Assembly (NCBI RefSeq): GCF_000702445.1
Contig: NZ_JNIF01000003.1
Span: 3,472,001 to 3,536,000, forward strand
Source: Bryobacter aggregatus MPL3
GTDB taxonomy: Bacteria > Acidobacteriota > Terriglobia > Bryobacterales > Bryobacteraceae
Length of the DNA: 64,000 bases
Direction: 5' to 3'
This document shows positions 16,420-23,538 of the stretch, piece after piece; positions within the stretch are counted from its first letter, which is position 1, and each line of letters begins with the position of its first letter. The notes under the pieces are model-generated. The model searched no databases, was not told where the DNA came from, and saw only the letters and a list, made by a program, of their open reading frames with translations. Both the position numbers and the translations under genes were made by a program.

Positions 16420-17778
16420 TTACTTGCCTTCGAGTAAGAAGGTGGCGGCGATGCCTTCCATGGTGGAGAAGCCGCTATTGCCTGCCGTGAGGTGGGCGGT
16501 GGCGGACTTTACTTCTCCGAGGAACATATGCGGATGTACGTCGACTAACATATCGCGCATTTCCATGCTGCCGTAAAACATGACGGGGAACTTGGAGGTG
16601 ACATTCTCGGCACGTTCCTGGACAACATAACGTTCCCGCAAGGCTTGTTTCAAGGCACGATCCCAGGCGGCTTTCTCGGTAGAAAGGCCGTCGAAGACGG
16701 GTAGCGCGCCGGTGGAATCGTTGGGGATGAGGACGAGCGAATCCTTGTTGGCGGAGATGTACTCGGGAAGATCGATGGTGGTACCGTGGCGCTCGGTCTT
16801 GGAATGGGTGACGATGCGCGTCCAGGGAATGAAGGCCGTGATCGCTTTGCGCTCTACCAGGGGGAATTTCGCGGTGACGGTTTCGTCGGTGAGCAGGCTG
16901 AACATGGCGCGCTTCTGCGCAAGTTCGGCCCGGAAGGAGTTGACCATACAGACCTTGCCGTCGCGGTAGGCCCGGACCAGCGGATGCGTGAGGTCGAAAC
17001 GCATCAGGAATTCCTGGAGGGAAGAGGCGCGGTAGAGCAGGTCGATTTTGAAATCGCCTTTGGAAAGAACGCCGCCCCGATAATCCAACTGTTCCGGGCT
17101 CACCAGTTCCGTCTGGTAGCCATGCTTGCGGAAGAGTTCAACGAGTACTGTATATTCAGCGCCGTCGACGGTTTGGAAGGGATGCTTGAACTCGAGGACG
17201 GCAATATTGGGTTGTTTCTTGCCGCCATAAGCCTTGTAGGCTTTGAGGATTGCAGAAAGAAGGTACTTAGTGCCACCCAGCTTGCTGATCGTATACTTCT
17301 TGCGGAATTCCTTGACCGGCGGAGCTTCGTAGAACATGTCGGCGAGTAACTCGCCGTAAGCGAGACCGGTGGCCGAAGAGGCCTGGAAGTTGCGGAATTG
17401 CAGGGTTCCGTTATTCAGGTTTGTATTCAGCAGTGAGGCGACGTGTAGGAAGGAATAACCCGGATCGATGGACGCCAACATGCGTTCTGCGGGAAGTAAC
17501 TCCATCCGTTGGAGGAGCGCTGGGGTCTGGAGCGCAATCCCTTCCAGCCGTTCGATGGCAGCCAGGAGCGATTCCCCGGCTTTTGAAAGTTGTTCGTATT
17601 GTTTCTTGGAGAGGAAGTGCGGTCGAAGAAACGGAGAGGCGAGTCGTGTTCCAGCAACCATCCTGTGTGCGCGCATCTTGTCGGCGAGTGCTTCTGCCCA
17701 CTCCAAGTTGGCGAACGGTTGGCTTTCGAGTATTTTGTGGTAGCGGACGACTGCATCGTCCACAAGCTTTTGCGCCAT
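16420..17778 (-). CDS. Circularly permuted ATP-grasp-like protein
   Basis: 452 residues. The C-terminal half has features of the circularly permuted ATP-grasp / glutathionylspermidine-synthase-like group: a VCMVNSFRAELAQKRAMFSLLTDE segment (nucleotide-binding lid region), PWTRIVTHSKTERHGTTIDLPEYI, LVLIPNDSTG, RYVVQERAE, and the terminal block MEMRDMLVDVHPHMFLGEV ... HLTAGNSGFSTMEGIAATFLLEGK. Such enzymes join a carboxylate to an amine with ATP. The N-terminal 150 residues are helical and not assigned. No partner transglutaminase-like or alpha-E gene is adjacent. Substrate unknown; family assignment moderate. Confidence 0.62.
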   Translation of the reverse strand: MAQKLVDDAVVRYHKILESQPFANLEWAEALADKMRAHRMVAGTRLASPFLRPHFLSKKQYEQLSKAGESLLAAIERLEGIALQTPALLQRMELLPAERMLASIDPGYSFLHVASLLNTNLNNGTLQFRNFQASSATGLAYGELLADMFYEAPPVKEFRKKYTISKLGGTKYLLSAILKAYKAYGGKKQPNIAVLEFKHPFQTVDGAEYTVLVELFRKHGYQTELVSPEQLDYRGGVLSKGDFKIDLLYRASSLQEFLMRFDLTHPLVRAYRDGKVCMVNSFRAELAQKRAMFSLLTDETVTAKFPLVERKAITAFIPWTRIVTHSKTERHGTTIDLPEYISANKDSLVLIPNDSTGALPVFDGLSTEKAAWDRALKQALRERYVVQERAENVTSKFPVMFYGSMEMRDMLVDVHPHMFLGEVKSATAHLTAGNSGFSTMEGIAATFLLEGK

Positions 17779-17907
17779 CGGGGAAACTTTGCTATCAGTA
17801 TTGCATAGCGAATCGCATAAGCAAAGTTTTTAGGCTTATTTCGTGAAGGTAAGCTATTGATACCACTGGACTTGCGTTGTCCGTTAAGAAAAGGCATAAG
17901 AAAAACG

Positions 17908-19962
17908 ATGAAAAATAGGCTTTTTGCGGTTTTGTGTGGCGTATTTGCCACACAGGCGCTTGCTGACAATGGCATCTGGCTATTCAACGAATTTCCGCGT
18001 GAGGCGGTGAAGTCCAGATATGGGTTTGAGGTGACGGATGCTTTTCTCAAAAAGCTGCAGACGGGGAGTGTCCGTTTCAATAACGGCGGCTCGGGAAGCT
18101 TTGTGAGTGCGGACGGGCTTGTATTTACAAATCATCATGTGGGCGCCGACTGCATCCAGAAAATCTCGTCAAAAGAGCACGATTATATGAAGAACGGTTT
18201 CTTCGCAAAATCGCGTGGTGAGGAGCAGGCGTGTCCGGATCTCGAATTGAATGTCCTGCTGAAGATCGAGAACGTTACGGAGAAGGTGAAGAGCGCCGTG
18301 CCGGCTGGCAAGGATGCCGCTGCCGCCAATGCGCTGCGCCGGGCCGAGATGAGCGCGATCGAGAAAGCGTGTTCGACCAGTACGGGGCATCGCTGCAATG
18401 TGGTGACGCTGTTTAGCGGCGGCCAATATCATCTGTACGAGTATCAGAAGTACACCGACATTCGGCTCGTGTTTGCGCCAGAGAAAGATATTGCCTTTTT
18501 CGGTGGCGATGCCGACAACTTTACCTATCCTCGCTATGACCTGGATATTGCGTTCTTCCGCGTCTATGAGAATGGCAAGCCGCTGCGGCCGATCGCTTAT
18601 TTTCCTTTTTCGAAAGAAGGGGTGAAGAACGGCGAACTCGCGTTTGTATCGGGGAATCCAGGCTCGACGGGCCGACTGCTGACCTATGCGGAGATGGAGT
18701 TCCAGCGGGATGTTCAGTTGAAGCTGACGCTGGAGCGGATCCGGTCGTTGATCGCCGTGTTGAAGGACTACTCGAAGCGCGGTCCGGAAGAGGCTCGGGT
18801 GGCGCTGGAGGAGATTTTCGGCGAAGAGAATAGTCTGAAGGCCTTCACCGGATTCATGAGTGGGCTGACGAATCCGAGCTTTATGGCGAAGAAGAAAGCG
18901 GAAGAAGATGCGATGCGGGCGGCGATTGCGAAGGATCCGGAGAAGGAGAAGCTATACGGCAGCGCCTGGACCGAGATTGAGAAGATCAATGCGGACTTTG
19001 CCCGCTTCTATCAGAATTACGTTTTGTTTGAGACCACGCCGACGCGTGACAGCGTGCTGATGACGATTGGCCGCCGGGTCTATCGCTATGCAAATGAGAA
19101 GGCGAAGCCGAATGGGGAACGGCTGCGGGAGTACAGCGATGCGGGGCTGGAGAGTCTGGAACAGGAGATGTACAGCACGGCGCCGATCTCGCCCAGTCTG
19201 GAAGAGGCGGTGATTGCGGAGTATCTGCGTTTTGCCCTTGCGAAGCTGGGGCCGGAGAACCCGACTCTGAAGGAGATTCTCGGTGGCAAGTCTCCGGAAG
19301 CTGTGGCGAAGGAGGCGGTGGCGACGACGAAACTGCTGGATGTTGCAGAGCGGAAGCGGATTGCCAATTCTCGTACAGTGGCGAACACCGAGCCTGATGG
19401 GATTCTGCGAATCATCCGGGCTCTGGAGCCAGAGGCGCGGCGTTACCGCCAGATGTATGAAGACCGGGTGATGGCGCGGCAGGCAATTGAGAGTGCGCGG
19501 ATTGCACAGGCGCAGTATGCGCTGGGCGGGAACGTGTATCCCGATGCGACCTTCACGCTGCGGCTGAGCTTTGGAACGGTGAAGGGATACCGGAATGCGA
19601 AGGGGGAGGCTGTTAATTGGTCGACGGACTTTGCGGGGCTGTACAAGCATGCGACCGGCCAGGATCCCTTTGCTTTGCCCCAGCGCTGGCTGGAGGCAAA
19701 GAAATCGCTTGCGCTGAAGACGCCCTTCAACTTTGTGACTACGGCGGATACGCATGGCGGCAATAGCGGGAGTCCGACGCTGAATACGAAGGGCGAGGTG
19801 ATCGGGATTCTATTTGACGGCAACATTGAAGGCTTGCCGAATCGCTACCTCTATACGGACGAGCAGGCTCGGAGCGTCCATGTTGCGAGTCAGGGGATTC
19901 TGGAGGCGCTGCGCAAGGTGTATCGGGCGCAAACGCTGCTAGAGGAGTTGGAGCGGCGCTAA
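17908..19962 (+). CDS. S46-family dipeptidyl-peptidase (DPP7/DPP11-like)
   Basis: 684 residues from ATG 17908 (residue 18 of the longest frame), which begins a clean signal peptide KNRLFAVLCGVFATQALA. The mature N-terminus DNGIWLFNEFP matches the family. The chymotrypsin-fold triad is present: His in LVFTNHHVGADC (residues 76-77), Asp in FFGGDADNFTYPRYDLDIAF (about 200), Ser620 in HGGNSGSPTLN. A helical cap lies between. These periplasmic exopeptidases release dipeptides for amino-acid use. The residue just before the catalytic Ser region that sets DPP7 versus DPP11 specificity cannot be judged by eye. Monocistronic; the start has only a weak AAGG upstream. Confidence 0.94.
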   Translation: MKNRLFAVLCGVFATQALADNGIWLFNEFPREAVKSRYGFEVTDAFLKKLQTGSVRFNNGGSGSFVSADGLVFTNHHVGADCIQKISSKEHDYMKNGFFAKSRGEEQACPDLELNVLLKIENVTEKVKSAVPAGKDAAAANALRRAEMSAIEKACSTSTGHRCNVVTLFSGGQYHLYEYQKYTDIRLVFAPEKDIAFFGGDADNFTYPRYDLDIAFFRVYENGKPLRPIAYFPFSKEGVKNGELAFVSGNPGSTGRLLTYAEMEFQRDVQLKLTLERIRSLIAVLKDYSKRGPEEARVALEEIFGEENSLKAFTGFMSGLTNPSFMAKKKAEEDAMRAAIAKDPEKEKLYGSAWTEIEKINADFARFYQNYVLFETTPTRDSVLMTIGRRVYRYANEKAKPNGERLREYSDAGLESLEQEMYSTAPISPSLEEAVIAEYLRFALAKLGPENPTLKEILGGKSPEAVAKEAVATTKLLDVAERKRIANSRTVANTEPDGILRIIRALEPEARRYRQMYEDRVMARQAIESARIAQAQYALGGNVYPDATFTLRLSFGTVKGYRNAKGEAVNWSTDFAGLYKHATGQDPFALPQRWLEAKKSLALKTPFNFVTTADTHGGNSGSPTLNTKGEVIGILFDGNIEGLPNRYLYTDEQARSVHVASQGILEALRKVYRAQTLLEELERR

Positions 19963-20445
19963 GCGACTGGAATCGCTTTTAAGACGCTGGTTGCAGGAAG
20001 ACGCCTGCAATCACGCGCGAGGTGGGCCTAGCGAAACGATGCTCCACCACTCAGCGCTGTGTGAGCAGGGCAAAACCTTTCTTGTTTTCATGCACCTTGA
20101 GCGCTTCCAGTTCGATGCGATGTTGTTGAGCTGCACTCTGGGCTACCTGGAGTGCCCATTTGTCATATGGACACTCTGAGGCCTTTTCTAGAGCCTGAAT
20201 TCACTTTGAAGCAGGGCAGGGAATGGGCGCTGGAGGAAGAGGCCAGCGGTGGAATCGTGTTGCCTGCCCAAACGTTCTCTCGACGACCTTGGCAGGATAA
20301 AGTCCTTCTTTGCCGTCGATAGCTTTACTATGTCCAGTTGGATCCCGTGCTGGCTGGCCGCCGTCGATCCGGTATCGCGCTGGTCTACCCAGGTGAGTGG
20401 ACTTGAGCGCAGGTGAGGCCATCCTTCAAATGTTAATGAACGCTT
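19963..20445. other. 483-bp intergenic region
   Basis: Between the S46 peptidase (+) and the membrane protein gene (-). Apart from the possible gene remnant described separately (20051-20422, minus strand) I see no terminator, RNA or intact gene. A 62-codon plus-strand frame at 19991-20179 lacks a ribosome site and resembles nothing. Confidence 0.5.
20051..20422 (-). pseudogene. Possible decayed gene remnant
   Basis: On the minus strand one frame runs from ATG 20422 to a stop at 20201-20203 and then continues, in the same frame, for 49 codons to a stop at 20051. The downstream part reads IQALEKASECPYDKWALQVA, then QSAAQQHRIELEALKVHENKK and GFALLTQR, which looks like real protein (helical, CPY motif) rather than chance translation. 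The CPY plus following helix and strand are vaguely like the thioredoxin-like tail of some YoaP-type acetyltransferases, but that is a guess. No ribosome site is evident. Confidence 0.28.
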
Positions 20446-21960
20446 CTAGTGCGTGATGCTGTTGCTGGGCTTCTCATAGAGAAGCGCGGTATCGTCTTTT
20501 CCGATCTGACGCCACCCTTTGAGCGGTAACACCTCGTTCAGTGCGTTGTCCTTGGGCACCAGGGCGTGTGTGAAGTTCCATTGCTTCCAGTACGGTTCCC
20601 AGCCCGGCCTGGCTTCGGGAAGCAGCAGATAGTCCTTGCTGAACTTCGCGCCGTAATAGTCGCTCCGTCCATCGAAGAAGACCTTGCGCTGCCCGGCATA
20701 ACGATAGAGAATCCAGCCGCCGAAGCGGTCGCTGGTAAAGATACGGGCGTCGGCGGGCAGGGCTGCAATCTGCGCGGCCAGCTTCTCCGGGAATACATCC
20801 ACGGGGAAGCCTGCGCCCTGCGGAAACAAGGCCGAGCGTCCGGCCAGCACCAGCAGAACCAAGACCACCGGCATGAGGGCGTAGCCCTTGAAGTTGCGAT
20901 CGAAGTTGCGCAGGTTCGTGTTGTATTGGAGCATGCTGTCGCGCAGTTTGGCGATCCGTTCGGGAAGGTCGCGCGCCTCGGCAATCGCCTGGCAAATCGC
21001 ACTCAGCGCGAGCGGCAATCCAACCAGCGCCATGAGAGGAATGCCCCGGGCCGAGCGCAGCGCGCCCGCGAATAACACCGTGCAAAGAATGCCGCGTGCC
21101 CAGTGTCCCTGCATGCAGTTCAACGCGATTCCGGCTCCCACCATCACCATGCCAAGCGTGATCGCCTCTGCGCCATCGACAAAGAAGTTGAAACTCTGGA
21201 ATTCTCCGACATGCGACAGGAGTTCTTTGTCGCTCAGATAGCGAACGATGTGTTCGTGGACATGCCAGCCGTACGGATTGACGAAGCTGCCGAGCGTGGC
21301 GGCGGTCGCCCAGGCTGCCAGCGTTTTCCAGCGGGCCTGGAGACGCAGGAATGCCTCGCCCGCATAGAGATAGAGAATTGCCGCGCCAAGAAAGAAACTG
21401 CCGTGGATGTTGGCCCAGAGCACGCCCAGCAGAAAGACACCGCTCAGATGAGTCCATTTGAGTTTTTCAGGTCCTCTTTCCGCTGCGAGTGCGGCCAGCA
21501 GGAGAAAGACCCATCCGTAAAGATGCGGCCGGGCGAGCCAGTGGATGTTGCAGGCGGTGAGCATGATCCACGTCGCCAGACAGGTGGGAATGAACCAGAC
21601 ACCCAGCGTCCACATCAACTGAAACCACAGCCAAGTGACGGCACCCAAGACCGCTAGGTAGAGGAAGTAGACTCCGCGCAAACCGTCCCATTGGTGTGCG
21701 ATTGCCATCGAACAATCGGCCAGCCACTCCCAGGCGAACCAGGCGCCGCCGGGCTTTGAAAACGAATAAGGCTCCGTGTGCGGCACCTGCGCGGTGGCCA
21801 GCACCACTTCGCCATTGCGGATGTGCCAGCCGGTATCCGAATCGCGGAACAGCATCTGCATCCCGTTGAAGGAAGTGAGGCAGTAGAGCAGGATGATCGT
21901 GGTTAAAAGGAAGGCGATGTCCGGGATGAACCAGCGCCGCACCCAGCTCACTTCTTTCAT
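20446..21960 (-). CDS. Polytopic membrane protein, GT-C glycosyltransferase-like
   Basis: 504 residues from ATG 21960, which overlaps the DUF192 stop by ATGA; the longer frame to 22179 lies inside that gene. About ten transmembrane helices are visible. The first periplasmic loop has FRDSDTGWHIRNGEVVLAT, then QVPHTEPYSF and WEWLADCS. This D-x-D/WH...G...P..(D/E)PYSF...EWL pattern is shared by membrane proteins of the GT-C (PMT/DUF2029-like) type that use polyprenyl-phosphate sugars. The C-terminal 150 residues are soluble (DARIFTSDRFGGWILYRYAG, FFDGRSDYYG, HALVPKDN). A glycosyltransferase role is inferred; no acceptor is known. Confidence 0.75.
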   Translation of the reverse strand: MKEVSWVRRWFIPDIAFLLTTIILLYCLTSFNGMQMLFRDSDTGWHIRNGEVVLATAQVPHTEPYSFSKPGGAWFAWEWLADCSMAIAHQWDGLRGVYFLYLAVLGAVTWLWFQLMWTLGVWFIPTCLATWIMLTACNIHWLARPHLYGWVFLLLAALAAERGPEKLKWTHLSGVFLLGVLWANIHGSFFLGAAILYLYAGEAFLRLQARWKTLAAWATAATLGSFVNPYGWHVHEHIVRYLSDKELLSHVGEFQSFNFFVDGAEAITLGMVMVGAGIALNCMQGHWARGILCTVLFAGALRSARGIPLMALVGLPLALSAICQAIAEARDLPERIAKLRDSMLQYNTNLRNFDRNFKGYALMPVVLVLLVLAGRSALFPQGAGFPVDVFPEKLAAQIAALPADARIFTSDRFGGWILYRYAGQRKVFFDGRSDYYGAKFSKDYLLLPEARPGWEPYWKQWNFTHALVPKDNALNEVLPLKGWRQIGKDDTALLYEKPSNSITH

Positions 21961-22322
21961 ATCTTTTCGAAATCCAGTTCGTCGCCCACCACGGTGCCGG
22001 TTTTGGCGGCCATGCCAGTGGGCAACTCCAATACGCTGTGCGCACGGAGGCAGAAGCTGAGCCGGCTCTTCACCATATTGGCCCGGATTTTCAGGACTTT
22101 CTTTTGCTTGTTCAAGTACAAGACATCTATCGGGAATTTCATGCCAAAACTGTGTACCGCTTCGCAAGGAGCAATCCAAAGTCCGTCGCCTTCTTCAAGT
22201 GAGGAGTGCTGCAACAGGCCGCGACGCCGCAGTTCGCTGGTGTTGGCAATGCCGGCATGGGTGGTGAGGGTGCCTCCGGATCTGCGGTTGGTCACCCGGA
22301 GGCGCTTCTCGCTAGAGGACAT
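21957..22322 (-). CDS. DUF192 family protein
   Basis: 121 residues with the DUF192 hallmarks: SELRRRGLLQHSSLEEGDGLWIAPCEAVHSFGMKFPIDVLYLN, then VLELPTGMAAKTGTVVGDELDF. The fold is a small beta-barrel; many homologues are secreted, but no signal peptide is seen here, so it may be cytoplasmic. Its function is not established. It is translationally coupled (ATGA) to the GT-C-like membrane protein and is divergent from the ArsR/SRPBCC pair, with 117 bases between. Confidence 0.92.
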   Translation of the reverse strand: MSSSEKRLRVTNRRSGGTLTTHAGIANTSELRRRGLLQHSSLEEGDGLWIAPCEAVHSFGMKFPIDVLYLNKQKKVLKIRANMVKSRLSFCLRAHSVLELPTGMAAKTGTVVGDELDFEKI

Positions 22323-22402
22323 GAGAATCCAGAAGGCAGAGGTCGAGGGTCATGAAGCGTTAGGGTACATCAGGCGACGCCTGGGACGCAATTGAGGTGG
22401 GC

Positions 22403-22431
22403 TTGACATTCATTTTAGTTTTAACTAAATT
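22403..22431 (+). promoter_or_regulatory. Promoter with overlapping ArsR-type operator
   Basis: A -35 TTGACA (22403-22408) and a -10-like TAAATT (22426-22431) are 17 bases apart. An inverted repeat TTTAGT-ttta-ACTAAA (22414-22429) sits in the spacer and covers the -10. TAGT-N-ACTA dyads are common operators of ArsR-family repressors paired with SRPBCC genes, so autorepression is expected. The ATG is at 22440, leaving a very short leader. Confidence 0.7.
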
Positions 22432-22439
22432 CAATTGCC

Positions 22440-22781
22440 ATGGAACCGAGTGTCCTCCGTGCGATCGCTTCTCCCCGCCGCCGGGAAATTCTGCGCATGG
22501 TCTGGGACGAGGACAAGAGCGCCGGATCCATCCACCAGGCGATGCCCGATGTCAGCTTCGGAGCGATTTCGTTGCAGCTTCGCAGCCTCTTGCAGGCCGG
22601 GCTGGTCGAGGTGCGTACGGAGCATCGCAATCGCTACTACCGTGCACGGCGGGAAGCGCTCGGCGCGGCGGCCGGCATTCTCGAGCAGATGTGGGACGAT
22701 GCGCTCTGGAGTCTGAAGGTGGCCGCGGAGTTGGAGGCGACGCGCCGCGGACCCAAGCAAACTGTGAGGTCTTATGCCTGA
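22440..22781 (+). CDS. ArsR-family winged-helix repressor
   Basis: 113 residues with the ArsR helix-turn-helix: LRAIASPRRREILRMVWDEDKSAGSIHQAMPDVSFGAISLQLRSLLQAGLVEVRTEHRNRYYRARREAL. The order is helices 1-2, recognition helix (SFGAISLQLRSLLQAG) and beta-wing (VRTEHRNRYYRA). No CxCxxC or His/Asp metal site is visible, so it is probably of the non-metal type that regulates SRPBCC genes. Its 3' end overlaps the SRPBCC gene by eight bases, and a matching dyad operator overlaps its own promoter. Confidence 0.9.
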   Translation: MEPSVLRAIASPRRREILRMVWDEDKSAGSIHQAMPDVSFGAISLQLRSLLQAGLVEVRTEHRNRYYRARREALGAAAGILEQMWDDALWSLKVAAELEATRRGPKQTVRSYA

Positions 22782-23538
22782 ACTGCCGTACTCTCTTTCG
22801 CGAAGGATTGTCATTCGGGCTACACCCGAGACCGTTTTTCGCTTCTTTACCGACAGCACGCGCTGGGCAAAATGGTGGGGCAGCGGATCGACCATCGATC
22901 CCAGGCCCGGCGGCAAAGTCTACATCCGCCATGGGAATGGAATCGAATCGCTCGGTGAAGTTTTGGAGTTGGAAGAGGGGCGGCGCATCGTCTTCACCTA
23001 TGGTTTCGTGAGCGGCCATCCCATTCCGCCTGGCAGTTCCCGGGTGACGATCGAACTCACGCCGGACGTGGATGGAACCAGGCTGGAACTCTTGCATGAG
23101 CTTGCAGAAGCCGGTCCGCGCGACCAGCATGTGCAAGGCTGGCGCTTCCAGCTCTCCCTGTTTAGCAATGCCGTCGCCGACGAGGCCTACGCGAATGCGG
23201 CAAGCGTGGTGGACGCCTGGTTCGCCGCCTGGAGGATTGCGGATGATTCAGCCCGGGAAGCGGCCTTCCGGCAAATTGCCGCTGAAGAAGTCCGCTTTGC
23301 AGACCGCTATAGTGCGCTCGACGGCATCGCCGATCTGGTCGCACATTCAGGAGCTGCGTTGCGCTTCATGCCAGGCGTTGCTCTGGAGCGTAAGGGGCCT
23401 GTCTCGCAGTGCCAGGGGCTGGTGCTGGCCTCTTGGGCTGCTGTTGGCACCGATCAAACGAAAATGCCATCCGGGACGAATGTGTTTCTCTTCCGTCCGG
23501 ATGGCAAGATTCTTGCGGTGACAGGCTTGGCGAACTAG
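22774..23538 (+). CDS. SRPBCC (AHSA1-like) protein fused to an NTF2/SnoaL-like domain
   Basis: 254 residues. The N-terminal half (about 1-145) is an AHSA1-like START fold: SRRIVIRATPETVFRFFTDSTRWAKWWG, PGGKVYIRHGNG, GEVLELEEGRRIVFTYGF, RLELLHELAE. The second half (about 148-254) resembles a SnoaL/NTF2-like alpha+beta cone (DAWFAAWRIADDSAREAAFRQIAAEEVRFADRYSALDGIADLVAHSGAA ... NVFLFRPDGKILAVTGLAN). Both folds enclose a hydrophobic pocket for small ligands. It is co-transcribed with the ArsR repressor; its ligand is unknown. The stop overlaps the convergent permease stop by four bases. Confidence 0.88.
   Translation: MPELPYSLSRRIVIRATPETVFRFFTDSTRWAKWWGSGSTIDPRPGGKVYIRHGNGIESLGEVLELEEGRRIVFTYGFVSGHPIPPGSSRVTIELTPDVDGTRLELLHELAEAGPRDQHVQGWRFQLSLFSNAVADEAYANAASVVDAWFAAWRIADDSAREAAFRQIAAEEVRFADRYSALDGIADLVAHSGAALRFMPGVALERKGPVSQCQGLVLASWAAVGTDQTKMPSGTNVFLFRPDGKILAVTGLAN

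Noticed and set aside
19991-20179. 62-codon plus-strand ORF after the S46 peptidase
   Set aside because: No ribosome site, no domain, and it overlaps the more protein-like minus-strand frame.
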